Source: an uncultured Clostridia bacterium (GTDB lineage Bacteria > Bacillota > Clostridia > UBA1381). From it: DNA of 34,844 bases. Shown piece by piece: positions 15,086 to 23,500 of this stretch. The notes below the pieces were generated by a model. It was not told where the DNA came from. It saw only the letters and a program-made list of their open reading frames with translations, and made no database searches. Location: positions 1 to 34,844 of the forward strand of contig CAKSJF010000015.1 of assembly GCA_934462945.1 (NCBI GenBank). The letters are read 5' to 3'. Every line of letters begins with the position of its first letter. Position 1 is the stretch's first letter. The translations under genes and the position numbers were made by a program.

Positions 15086-16435
15086 ATGGGTAGATTATTT
15101 GGAACGGACGGAATCCGTGGGATTGCAAACAAAGAATTAACGGCAGAATTAGCGTTTAAAACCGGTCAGAGCGGCGCGTATGTACTGACCAAGGAAACAC
15201 ACCGCCGTCCGAGAATTTTAATTGGTAAAGACACACGGAAATCAGGCGACATGTTAGAGGCGGCGCTCACAGCCGGACTTTGCTCGGTCGGTGCAAAGGT
15301 CATTTCCTTAGGTGTCATTCCGACTCCGGCGGTTGCGTACTTAACACGTCTTTATAAAGCAGATGCCGGTGTGGTAATTTCCGCATCACATAACCCCTGC
15401 GAATACAACGGTATTAAATTTTTTAACAGCGAAGGCTATAAACTTCGGGACGAAATTGAGGACGAGATTGAGGACTATATTGAGGGCAGAAAAGAAATCA
15501 CCGATCTTCCGACCCACGGTGCAGTCGGCTATGTTGCCACCAATCACGACGCGGTGTGGGATTATGTTTCCTTTGCAATCTCTACGATTGACGTTCGTTT
15601 AGACGGAATGAAAATTGCCATTGACTGTGCAAACGGCGCAAGCTATCAGACAGCGTTTAAAGCGCTCAACAAGCTTGGGGCAAATGTCGAGGCAATCCAT
15701 AATACCCCGGACGGTGTAAACATCAACGACCAATGCGGCTCGACCCACATGGACAGCTTAAAGGCATACGTTACCTCCATCGGCGCGGACGTGGGCATTG
15801 CTTTTGACGGAGACGCTGACCGCATGCTCGCAGTAGACGAAAAAGGGAATCTTATTGACGGCGATCAGATTATGGCTGTCTGCGCCCTGCAAATGCAGAA
15901 AGAGGGAAAACTCAAAAAGGACACGCTGGTTGCGACTGTGATGAGTAATTTAGGCTTATTCCTTGCCGGCGAAAAATATGGAATCAATATTCCGCGCACC
16001 AAGGTGGGCGACCGGTATGTGTTAGAAAAAATGCTTGCAGAGGGCTATTCCCTGGGCGGCGAGCAATCCGGACATATCATTTTCTTAGAGCACAATTCCA
16101 CCGGAGACGGACTGGTGAGCGCACTTCAATTTTTATCTGTGATGAAAAAAACCGGAAAAAAAGCGTCCGAGCTTGCCTCGGTGGTAGAGGTTCTGCCGCA
16201 GGCGCTCTTTAACGCACATGTCAAGGCAGAATACAAAAACACCTATATGGAAATTGACGCAATCCGTGAAGCAATTGAAACGCTGGAACAAGAATTTGCC
16301 GGCGAGGGCAGAGTGCTGATCCGCCCCTCCGGAACAGAACCCTTAGTCCGCGTGATGATTGAGGGAAAAAATCAAGCAGAAATCGACCAAAAAGCCAAAG
16401 CGCTTGCGGAATTGATTGAAAAGCACTGCAAATAA
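15086..16435 (+). CDS. glmM: Phosphoglucosamine mutase
   Basis: 449 residues. It converts glucosamine-6-phosphate to glucosamine-1-phosphate, feeding UDP-GlcNAc for peptidoglycan. MGRLFGTDGIRGIANKEL is the family N-terminus. The phosphoserine is Ser101 in ISASHNP; the Mg2+ loop is DGDADR; the C-terminal phosphate-binding RPSGTEPLVRVM is present. An upstream in-frame extension is rejected because AGAAGGAGAG directly precedes the ATG at 15086 and the extension begins at the promoter. It is monocistronic here; the usual Firmicutes neighbours cdaA-cdaR are absent. It ends in a strong bidirectional terminator. Confidence 0.98.
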   Translation: MGRLFGTDGIRGIANKELTAELAFKTGQSGAYVLTKETHRRPRILIGKDTRKSGDMLEAALTAGLCSVGAKVISLGVIPTPAVAYLTRLYKADAGVVISASHNPCEYNGIKFFNSEGYKLRDEIEDEIEDYIEGRKEITDLPTHGAVGYVATNHDAVWDYVSFAISTIDVRLDGMKIAIDCANGASYQTAFKALNKLGANVEAIHNTPDGVNINDQCGSTHMDSLKAYVTSIGADVGIAFDGDADRMLAVDEKGNLIDGDQIMAVCALQMQKEGKLKKDTLVATVMSNLGLFLAGEKYGINIPRTKVGDRYVLEKMLAEGYSLGGEQSGHIIFLEHNSTGDGLVSALQFLSVMKKTGKKASELASVVEVLPQALFNAHVKAEYKNTYMEIDAIREAIETLEQEFAGEGRVLIRPSGTEPLVRVMIEGKNQAEIDQKAKALAELIEKHCK

Positions 16436-16456
16436 ACAAAAAAACAGAACGCATAA

Positions 16457-16504
16457 AGCGCACTTGCTGATGTACTTTTTTGTACTCCAAGCAGTGCGCT
16501 TTTA
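16457..16504. terminator. Intrinsic terminator between glmM and the anti-sigma gene
   Basis: AGCGCACT (16457-16464) pairs with AGTGCGCT (16493-16500). Internal GCT/AGC and GTAC/GTAC pairs extend the hairpin. Ts follow on the plus strand and As precede it, so it can serve both convergent genes. Confidence 0.8.
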
Positions 16505-16516
16505 TGGGTGATATCA

Positions 16517-17305
16517 TTATGCTCTGTTCAAAACTTCCTCTGCCATCCCGGCAAGTTCCTCTGGCGAAAGCCGTCCGTCAATTTGCAGTAACTGATACTG
16601 TACTCCGTCTTTTGTCCAGGTAACACTCTGTACCTGCTTGATTTCCACCTCGGAAGAACCGTAAGAAAAAACAAGCTCCCCGCTTTCCTCTGCCCGTTTG
16701 TCCTCCTCTGTCAACTCATAGTCAGCCGGAACAACTTTATTCGTATAGCTGAAATAATAGAGTTCTGTGTCCCCTACTGTTTTCACCACATCTCCCTCTA
16801 ATGCCGTTTGGGAGCTGAATCTGTCCTGCGAAAAATACAGCGTATCGCCATCCTTTGCATAATCAAAGGATACCGACTTGAATTTTTCAACGGAATTTCC
16901 ACCCTCATCCGTCAGATTATTATTCACCACACAACCGTTTTTGAATGTATACCCATTTTCAAATGTATCAATCAACACCGGTACATAGCCGATATCCTTT
17001 ATCACCTGCTGTGCCGTTGGCAGGGATTTATAATCCGGTATCGAGGACGACGAGCTGAACCAGTTTGCTACAATACCGTTTGCCGCAAAGGCTGTAATGC
17101 CCAAAACAAGGGCAGCTGCAATGGCGATCAGGGATACTCTCTTTTTTGATTTCATAGTGACAGACTTCCTTTCCGTATATGCGGAATCCAGTTTTGCATG
17201 AACATTTCGTTTAATTCTCTGAATGCCGATATCAAGCGGACTGCAAACATCCTGTTCCTTTTGATCCAGTTTCAATTCTTTGAACAAATCGTTTTTCTGA
17301 TTCAT
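16517..17305 (-). CDS. Putative anti-sigma factor, single-pass membrane protein with DUF4367-like domain
   Basis: 262 residues. The first 50 are cytoplasmic and charged (LFKELKLDQKEQDV; IQRIKRNVHAKL), a membrane helix follows (about 56-76, SLIAIAAALVLGITAFAAN), and the rest is extracytoplasmic. The C-terminal part (VQSVTWTKDGVQYQLLQIDG, then LSPEELAGMAEEVL) matches DUF4367, common in partners of clostridial ECF sigma factors. The gene overlaps the sigma gene by four bases (ATGA), the strongest evidence for the pairing. The outer domain may sense envelope stress; the signal is unknown. ECF anti-sigma factors usually hold the sigma factor through the cytoplasmic N-terminal part. Confidence 0.78.
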   Translation of the reverse strand: MNQKNDLFKELKLDQKEQDVCSPLDIGIQRIKRNVHAKLDSAYTERKSVTMKSKKRVSLIAIAAALVLGITAFAANGIVANWFSSSSSIPDYKSLPTAQQVIKDIGYVPVLIDTFENGYTFKNGCVVNNNLTDEGGNSVEKFKSVSFDYAKDGDTLYFSQDRFSSQTALEGDVVKTVGDTELYYFSYTNKVVPADYELTEEDKRAEESGELVFSYGSSEVEIKQVQSVTWTKDGVQYQLLQIDGRLSPEELAGMAEEVLNRA

Positions 17306-17841
17306 AACATTTCCTCCGCATCTGATAAAATTTTTCTAAGTTTCTTTTTTCCTCTTGAAAGCTTTGTCTTTATGGTAGAGATGTGAATCCCGGTTGCTCT
17401 TGAAATATCCTTGATTTTTTCGTTAAATTTATAATACCGTACAAATATTTCAGAATCCGGCTCACCTAAGCGCATCACTGCGTCCCAAACCTCACTGCTG
17501 ACCAGATGCCGGTCAACCGCAGACGATTCATCCGGGATTTCCAGCTCATCAAGGCATGTATCGTCTTTTTTCTTATTGAACCTTTTGTATGCAAAATTAC
17601 GTGCAGCCGCCGCAATATACGACCGGACCGTTCCCTTTTTGAGATCTATGTATTCTGCATTTTTCCAAAGCATCACAAATACATCCGATACAATCTCCTC
17701 AATGTCCTCCCTCGGAAGTCTGTTTCCGACCATATTATAAAGCACCACGCTTAAATATGGGGTATAGACTTCAATTGCCTCGTCAATTGAATGTTCCTCT
17801 TTCCGTTTAAGCCGCAAAAGCAGCTTCTCCTCCTCTGCCAT
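17302..17841 (-). CDS. ECF-type RNA polymerase sigma factor
   Basis: 179 residues with only sigma region 2 (about 25-95; DIEEIVSDVFVMLWKNAEY followed by TVRSYIAAAARNFAYKRF) and region 4 (about 115-170; ISRATGIHISTIKTKLSRGKKKL is the HTH that reads the -35 element). Regions 1 and 3 are missing, as in group IV factors. The ATG at 17841 is chosen because AAAGTAGG lies before it; a TTG 24 bases upstream is less likely. It is followed by its anti-sigma partner, and a candidate ECF promoter precedes it, suggesting positive autoregulation. The rest of the regulon is not visible. Confidence 0.88.
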   Translation of the reverse strand: MAEEEKLLLRLKRKEEHSIDEAIEVYTPYLSVVLYNMVGNRLPREDIEEIVSDVFVMLWKNAEYIDLKKGTVRSYIAAAARNFAYKRFNKKKDDTCLDELEIPDESSAVDRHLVSSEVWDAVMRLGEPDSEIFVRYYKFNEKIKDISRATGIHISTIKTKLSRGKKKLRKILSDAEEML

Positions 17842-17895
17842 ACTGAACCTACTTTCTTTTTGCAAAGTTAAAAGCTTTTGTCTTTACACTTTTAT

Positions 17896-17923
17896 ATATC
17901 CCAAAAAATCAAAAAAGGTTTCA
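17896..17923 (-). promoter_or_regulatory. Candidate ECF-type autoregulated promoter
   Basis: Minus strand: TGAAAC (17918-17923) followed by a T-rich 16-bp spacer and GGATAT (17896-17901). TGAAAC with a T-rich stretch is the usual -35 of Gram-positive ECF sigma factors, and no good sigma-A promoter is present here. The assignment is inferred from position and form. Confidence 0.45.
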
Positions 17924-17965
17924 CATTAAAAAAAATGATAGGCAATGACCTGCCTTTCTAAGAAC

Positions 17966-17994
17966 AAAAAACGCTCAAACATAGTGTTCAAGCG
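17966..17994 (-). terminator. Intrinsic terminator, minus strand
   Basis: On the minus strand CGCTTGAACA pairs with TGTTTGAGCG around a CTA triloop (10 pairs, two G-U), followed by six Ts (opposite 17966-17971). It stops transcripts coming from the tRNA cluster before they reach the sigma-factor gene. Confidence 0.8.
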
Positions 17995-18030
17995 ATTTTC
18001 AATATTCAAACCCTCTTTTGCAGGTTTGTA

Positions 18031-18129
18031 CCTCACTTCTTCACTTTTCACGATTACTTTTTACTTTCCAAAAATCCGTATAGCCTATTAAGGAATAGTG
18101 AAGAGTGAAAAGTGAAAAAGTAAAAACCC
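18031..18129. repeat. Imperfect inverted repeat of GTGAAAAGTGAA-type sequence
   Basis: A stretch of ACTTCTTCACTTTTCAC type (18031-18069) is answered by GTGAAGAGTGAAAAGTGAA type (18092-18129) in inverse orientation. The loop also holds ATCCGTA, which recurs inverted at the tRNA terminator. The arms are low in complexity. It may be a decayed MITE-like repeat. Confidence 0.4.
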
Positions 18130-18147
18130 GTACACTTTCGCGTACGG
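18128..18147 (-). terminator. Terminator of the tRNA cluster
   Basis: CCGTAC (18128-18133) pairs with GTACGG (18142-18147). On the minus strand the stem is followed by GTTTTTAC, directly after the tRNA-Tyr gene. Confidence 0.7.
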
Positions 18148-18152
18148 ATTTT

Positions 18153-18237
18153 TGGTGGAAGAGGATGGATTCGAACCATCGAAGCGAGACGCAACAGATT
18201 TACAGTCTGCCCCCTTTGGCCACTCGGGAACTCTTCC
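18153..18237 (-). tRNA. tRNA-Tyr (anticodon GTA)
   Basis: 85 bases including an encoded CCA. The anticodon stem-loop is CAGACTGTAAATCTG with anticodon GTA. The long variable arm is that of a bacterial class II tRNA, and the T loop reads GGTTCGAATCC. It is the last tRNA of the cluster, one step before the terminator. Confidence 0.97.
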
Positions 18238-18313
18238 TGGAGCTGGTGATGGGACTCGAACCCGCGACCTGCTGATTACAAATCAGCTGCTCTACCAATT
18301 GAGCTACACCAGC
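18238..18313 (-). tRNA. tRNA-Thr (anticodon TGT)
   Basis: 76 bases including CCA. The acceptor GCTGGTG pairs with CACCAGC; the anticodon loop CTGATTTGTAATCAG gives TGT. It abuts tRNA-Tyr without any spacer, so the two must be separated by RNase P and 3' processing. Confidence 0.97.
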
Positions 18314-18335
18314 ATATTTAGTTTTAAAAAGAATA

Positions 18336-18411
18336 TGGTGGGAGTTACAGGGCTCGAACCTGTGACATCCTGCTTGTAAGGCAGACGCTCTCCCAGCTGA
18401 GCTAAACTCCC
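18336..18411 (-). tRNA. tRNA-Val (anticodon TAC)
   Basis: 76 bases including CCA. The acceptor GGGAGTT pairs with AACTCCC, and the anticodon loop CTGCCTTACAAGCAG gives TAC. It lies 22 bases from tRNA-Thr in the same transcript. Confidence 0.97.
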
Positions 18412-18420
18412 TTATTCTTT

Positions 18421-18497
18421 TGGTCGGGATGACAGGATTTGAACCTGCGGCCCTCTGGTCCCAAACCAGATGCGCTACCAAACTGCGCTACATCCCG
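18421..18497 (-). tRNA. tRNA-Pro (anticodon TGG)
   Basis: 77 bases including CCA. The acceptor CGGGATG pairs with CATCCCG, and the anticodon loop CTGGTTTGGGACCAG gives TGG. It is the first gene of the Pro-Val-Thr-Tyr cluster. Confidence 0.97.
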
Positions 18498-18550
18498 TTG
18501 GATTCCGTCTGTTTCCGTTTGATTCATCTCCATCACCGGACGACTTATAT

Positions 18551-18579
18551 ATAATACCACAGTTCGTAGTTTGTTTCAA
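18551..18579 (-). promoter_or_regulatory. Sigma-A promoter for the tRNA cluster
   Basis: Minus strand: TTGAAA (18574-18579), 17 bp, TATTAT (18551-18556), about 55 bases before tRNA-Pro. Confidence 0.7.
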
Positions 18580-18641
18580 CACCAATATTCAGTAAATATT
18601 CAAAAATACATATTTTATATTTCATTTATCTTTTGTTTTCT

Positions 18642-19643
18642 TCATTTTTCGCCTTTTTTTAATTTTTTTATCACAGGATGAATCAGAACACATACAAGAA
18701 AAAAGAACCCCAAAAAACCGGCGGCACGGTAAACCCGATCCACTAAAAAGGAAAATTCCAGTCCGGCAAGCAGATATCCAAAGCCCACCAAAAGCAAAAC
18801 GCGTATCGGTCGCGGCAAGGAGATCTGATCCAAAACACAGAAACCGTTGCAAAAGGCGGTCGTCAGCATTGCAGAAAGAAGTACAGCCGCATAAATGGCA
18901 TATAGCGTTCTTCCCTGTTCCCGGCAAAGAGTGAGCATCGGGAGCTGACTGTTCAGCACCCCCTCGTCTGCACGCCGCAGAACAAGCCACAAAAGCGTTA
19001 ACAACAAAAAGAACATTCCACCCGAAATCACGCCGCAAATGCCTCTGGGCAGCTTTTTCCCGCGTCCTAAGGAAACGACAACCGCTCCGGCAGTTAAAAT
19101 ATTATAACTTGCATAATTTCCCCCCGACGATAACGCATGTCCCAGTGCGGCAGTATGCCTGGTCTGACCATTTAAAAGACAAATACAGACCGTCAGAATG
19201 CCAGTAATGATCACCACAGCAAGCAGATTATTCACCGCTACAAAGCCGCGCAGATCGAAGAAAAAGACAATGGCAGACAAAACACATAAAAGAAGCACCA
19301 GCTTTCCCTTTTCCCATCCGGTCAGTTCCCGGAGAATCTCGCCGCCCCCGGAGAGCATCGACACAAACAGAACCGCCATAAAGAATACAGAAAGCTTTTC
19401 TGTGCCGACTGCCGCAAAATGCGGCATATTCTTCTCCAGGCATGCCCCAAAGGATTCTGCGTTGCGTGCGTCATACAAAAGCCGCTCTGCCACAATTCCG
19501 AACAGAATACAGGCAAACAGAATGCCGAAAATCCCTGCATTGCCGGACGGCAGAAAATAATGCACAATTTCACTTCCCGAGGCAAAACCCGCTCCGATCA
19601 CAGCGGCAATATAAACTCCGGCAATCAAAACCGCATCCCGCAC
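18642..19643 (-). CDS. YkvI-like multi-pass membrane protein
   Basis: 333 residues, about ten hydrophobic helices and almost no soluble domain. The N-terminal GVYIAAVIGAGFASGSEIVHYF is the hallmark of the YkvI family, distantly related to the APC/LeuT-fold transporters; the glycine-rich GAGFASG would be the unwound substrate site. Substrate unknown. The GTG at 19643 is preferred to a GTG 24 bases upstream because GGGGGG lies six bases before it and the longer start falls inside the greA terminator stem. The gene has no promoter of its own that I can see; it seems to depend on readthrough of the greA terminator. It ends in a basic tail (KKLKKGEK). Confidence 0.8.
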   Translation of the reverse strand: MRDAVLIAGVYIAAVIGAGFASGSEIVHYFLPSGNAGIFGILFACILFGIVAERLLYDARNAESFGACLEKNMPHFAAVGTEKLSVFFMAVLFVSMLSGGGEILRELTGWEKGKLVLLLCVLSAIVFFFDLRGFVAVNNLLAVVIITGILTVCICLLNGQTRHTAALGHALSSGGNYASYNILTAGAVVVSLGRGKKLPRGICGVISGGMFFLLLTLLWLVLRRADEGVLNSQLPMLTLCREQGRTLYAIYAAVLLSAMLTTAFCNGFCVLDQISLPRPIRVLLLVGFGYLLAGLEFSFLVDRVYRAAGFLGFFFLVCVLIHPVIKKLKKGEK

Positions 19644-19655
19644 AAAAATCCCCCC

Positions 19656-19697
19656 AAAAAAAATCACTCACAGACAATATATGCTGTAAGTGATTTT
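19656..19697 (-). terminator. Intrinsic terminator of greA, abutting the ykvI ribosome site
   Basis: Minus strand: AAAATCACTTACAG pairs with CTGTGAGTGATTTT (opposite 19684-19697 and 19660-19673), 14 pairs with one G-U, followed by Ts. The T-run runs directly into the GGGGGG ribosome site of the next gene. Confidence 0.85.
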
Positions 19698-19704
19698 AAA
19701 TATG

Positions 19705-20184
19705 CTATCTTGTGATGGATAAAATTTTAAATTCTACAATACCGCCAGGTGTGTTTACCTCCACAACATCTCCCACCTTATGCCGCATGAGCGCTGCACC
19801 AACCGGAGATTCCTGGGAAAGCATGTTGTTTGCCGGGTCTGCCTCGGTTGTACCGACAATCGAATAGGTAACCTCCTCCTCAAACTCGGTATCCCACAGA
19901 GTCACCTTTGAACCAAGACCAACCTCGTCATTAATAATTTCATTTTCGCTTAACACTCTTGCGTATTTTAACATATGTTCAATCTGATTCACGCGGGATT
20001 CTACCTCCGCCTGCTCATTCTTCGCCTCGTCATATTCGGAATTTTCGGACAAATCACCAAACGACAATGCCTGCTTAATCTTCTCCGATACTTCTTTTCG
20101 TTTGATCGTCTTTAAATATTCCAATTCGTCTTTTAATTTCTGCATTCCGTCACTTGTCAAAATAATTTCTTTGTTCTCTGTCAT
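19705..20184 (-). CDS. greA: Transcription elongation factor GreA
   Basis: 159 residues, full length. GreA enters the secondary channel of RNA polymerase and stimulates cleavage of backtracked RNA. An N-terminal antiparallel coiled coil (about 10-75; SFGDLSENSEYDEAKNEQAEVE carries the acidic tip) is followed by the FKBP-like C-terminal domain (about 85-159; SPVGAALMRHKVGDVVEVNTPGG). The ATG at 20184 gives the usual MTENKEIILTSDGMQKL. An upstream in-frame opening is not supported. A promoter and a leader of about 65 bases with two hairpins precede it. Confidence 0.97.
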   Translation of the reverse strand: MTENKEIILTSDGMQKLKDELEYLKTIKRKEVSEKIKQALSFGDLSENSEYDEAKNEQAEVESRVNQIEHMLKYARVLSENEIINDEVGLGSKVTLWDTEFEEEVTYSIVGTTEADPANNMLSQESPVGAALMRHKVGDVVEVNTPGGIVEFKILSITR

Positions 20185-20255
20185 AATTGCCCATTTCCTT
20201 TCCACGAACCAAATCCTTGCGGTTCATATATTCTATCCTTGCGGATATGCACTAT

Positions 20256-20284
20256 ATTATACTACATTTTTGCGAGAAAGTCAA
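20256..20284 (-). promoter_or_regulatory. Sigma-A promoter for greA
   Basis: Minus strand: TTGACT (20279-20284), 17-bp spacer, TATAAT (20256-20261). Confidence 0.82.
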
Positions 20285-20417
20285 GCTTTTTTTTGCAAAC
20301 AGCAATCCATTTTTTGGTACATTACTTTATCTGTTCCGTAATGGTTGTATCAGCATATGCGTTAACCGCGATTTTTATACCATCCATTTCACAGCAGTTC
20401 GCATAAGATCAGCGCTA

Positions 20418-20446
20418 TTGACTTTCCTGTTGAATTATAGTATAAT
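20418..20446 (+). promoter_or_regulatory. Sigma-A promoter for the GLUG-CotH gene
   Basis: TTGACT (20418-20423), 17 bp, TATAAT (20441-20446). This is a vegetative-type promoter; I see no sporulation sigma E or K element, which argues that the protein is not strictly a spore-coat component. Confidence 0.8.
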
Positions 20447-20505
20447 ATTTTATATTATGTCACCTGCAATCGTTTGATGCAGGAAAGGGAAAGGTGCGTA
20501 TTCTG

Positions 20506-23500
20506 ATGAATAAAACACATGCAAAACGGCTGCTCTCGCTCATACTCGCGTTTGCTACAGCCGGCGCTTGCACAAGCGTTGCCTATTGCAGCGAGGAGAC
20601 TGTACAAATCGGCACAGCATCCGAATTGGTGCAATACCGCGAGCTGATCAACAGCGGCATTCAAAAGGATGCTGTTTTAACTGCGGATATTGATCTGAAT
20701 GAACTGGAAACGGAATGGACTCCGATCGGAAACACAAAGGACAATCAGTTTTCTGCGCGTTTTGACGGCGGCGGCTACCGGATCAGCGGACTTCACAGCA
20801 CAGGCAATCCGGATCTGAACGGCTTATTTGGCTATACCAACAAGGACTCTGTCATTGAGAATCTTTCTGTAGAGGGTACCGTCCAGGGAAAATCAGCAGG
20901 CGGCATTGCCGGCACCTCCTATGGACTGATTCAGAACTGCACCTCTCTGGTCTGCGTCAATGCAGAAAGCTATGCCGGAGGAATTGCGGCTATGAGCTAT
21001 GGCACAATTGATAGCTGCGCAAATTTCGGTGAAATTACTGCAAATGTCAATTATGCCGGCGGTATTACCGGTCATACCACCACACCGGTCAATCGCAGTC
21101 AAAACTATGGTTTTGTATCGGGCAATTCTTATATTGGCGGTATTACAGGCTACGGAGCAAGCATGTCACAGAATGCAAACTACGGCAGGATTACCTCTGT
21201 AGGCGAATTTTGCGGCGGTGTTGCCGGCATGATCAAAGGAATCCGCAACACTGCACCCAACATACAAATCGACAGCTGCACCAACAAGGGCGAAATCCAT
21301 GCTGCAAAGGATGCCGGCGGTGTATTCGGCAGTGTTTTTTACGGATTTGTCAGTATTACAAATTGTGTAAATGACGGAAATGTCACCGGATCCGGCGAGT
21401 GGATCGGCGGTGTGATCGGCTCGACCTCCTATTGGGAATATGACGGAACATTTGCAATCAGTCAATGCGCGAACCGCGCACCGGTACATAGCGTTGGAAA
21501 CTATGCCGGCGGTATTGTCGGCAACATGCTGGTTGGCGATATCAGTGATTCCTATAACACTGCACCGGTTACCTCTGTGCTGACCTCCGGCGGTATTGTC
21601 GGCTTTGCGCATAAAGGCACTACAACGATCAAAAACACCTTTAACTACTCAAATAACACTCTTTGTTTCAGCAATGCCTCCTGCGAAAATGTATACGCTC
21701 TGAACTCCAGCGTAACCGCTCAGAAAAAGACAAAGGAAGAATTTCAAAACGGCACGGTACTGGGGCTTTTAAATCATGACGACCTGTGGGTGCAGGGAGC
21801 AGATTATCCGGTTCTTCAAGGAATTTCCACCATTTCCGGAATTAAAACAGCAGCGGAATTAAAAGCTGCACTTGCTGATCCGGATATCACAACGATTGAA
21901 CTTGCAGCCAATATTGACGTCAACGAAACACTCAAGGTCAACCGCAGCATAACCGTCAACGGCAACGGCTATCAGATCAACGGAGCAGATACCGTTTTTG
22001 AGGTTACCTCTGCCGATTTCACGCTGCATGAGATTGCCCTCAGCGGAGGAACTGTCTTCATCCGCGCTGATACAAGCAGCATTTACATTTCCGGAATTGT
22101 CCGAATGTACAACTCGGAAGATATTGCAATCAGGCTTGATCAAAGCAGACTTTTCATTCCGGATAATGCCGTATTTTTCACCATGCCCGGATATGCTGTC
22201 AGCTCGGATACAGAACAGGCATTTTCTGTCCGGCACACACAATCTATGATTGACAACAGATATCTGTATTGCTTTAACAACTCCGGAACAATGTTTCAGA
22301 AAGTTTCCAATGTTGTTTTAAAGGCTTGCGACAATGCCGGACTTTCCTATGATGTATACGGATTGATAAAATCCGGTAAGCTCTATCTTATGGTGCCGTC
22401 CTGTGTTGATTTAAGCAACTGCATATACACCGAAATTGACAAAAACGGAATGGAATATAACAAGGTGCATGCGGATTTTACCGGAGACACCGATTACCAG
22501 GTAACGATCGGCGCGATTTCCTACAGTGTGACAGCAATGCAATCGACACTTCCCACCTTATATATTGAAATTAACGAAGAATACGGAACAATCGACGCTA
22601 TGAATACCTCCGAGGATCACAGCGTCTGCGCTTACGGCGATTTAACGCTGGATGTTCCGCAGAAATTGGTTGACCAATACGGATGGCTTCCAAAATATCA
22701 GTCCTCGGAAAGCGACGCAGACCTCCCAGGAACGGTTGAAGTAAGAGGGCGCGGAAACTCCACCTGGTCGACAAGCGAATTTAGAAAAAAACCGTATCAG
22801 ATCAAAACGGAAAAGAAAATAGATCTTCTGGGCATGGGAAAGGCAAAAACCTGGTGTCTGATTAAGGACGGCGGATACTTTGTCGGTCAGAAATTAGGAC
22901 TGGATCTGGGACTTGCCTTAGGGCTCTCCTGCACACCGGATTCCCGATTTGTTGATGTTTATATGAACGGTGAATACATCGGCTGCTACACGCTGACCGA
23001 GAAAGTTCAGGTTAAAAAAGAACGGGTTGAAATTACCGACTTGGAGGAGATTGTGGAGGAAACCGGAATCACTCCCGAAACCGACCTTACCGGCGGATAT
23101 CTGATGGAAGTAGACAACTATGCCGGCGATCCGATTGTTCTTCACACCAACGGAAATTCCATTACGGTCAAAAGTCCGGAAAACCTTGATTCCACAGCAA
23201 CAAAGGACAATCATTACAGCTATATTTACAATCTGATGGACGATCTGTTTACCGCCATTTACGGCGACGGAAAAATGAAGGACGGATCCTCCTATTTAGA
23301 CCATATTGACATTGAAAGCTTTGTCCGGTATTACTGGCATCAGGAATTGATTGAGAATATGGACTGCGGAATCGGCAGTACCTATCTGTACAAGGATACC
23401 GACGCAATCAATCCAAAGCTGTTTGCAGGTCCTGTCTGGGACAACGACAATATTTTCAAATCCGAAGACAATATCGAACAATGGTATGCAAAAAATCTGG

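Larger units (their letters stand above)
20185..20505. other. Divergent intergenic region between greA and the CotH gene
   Basis: About 320 bases without a gene. It holds the greA leader (20185-20255) with the direct repeat ATCCTTGCGG at 20213-20222 and 20235-20244, 22 bp apart; on the minus strand the second copy forms a 5-bp stem with a GCAA tetraloop (20234-20247) and GAACC/GGTTC (20206-20210, 20221-20225) forms another hairpin. The greA and CotH promoters follow. Nothing recognisable lies between about 20285 and 20417. Confidence 0.6.

Noticed and set aside
18152..18481. Long open frames on both strands across the tRNA cluster
   Set aside because: They coincide with four well-formed tRNA genes; the repeated GTRTRDL and AQLVEQ-like peptides are the familiar false translations of tRNA arrays.
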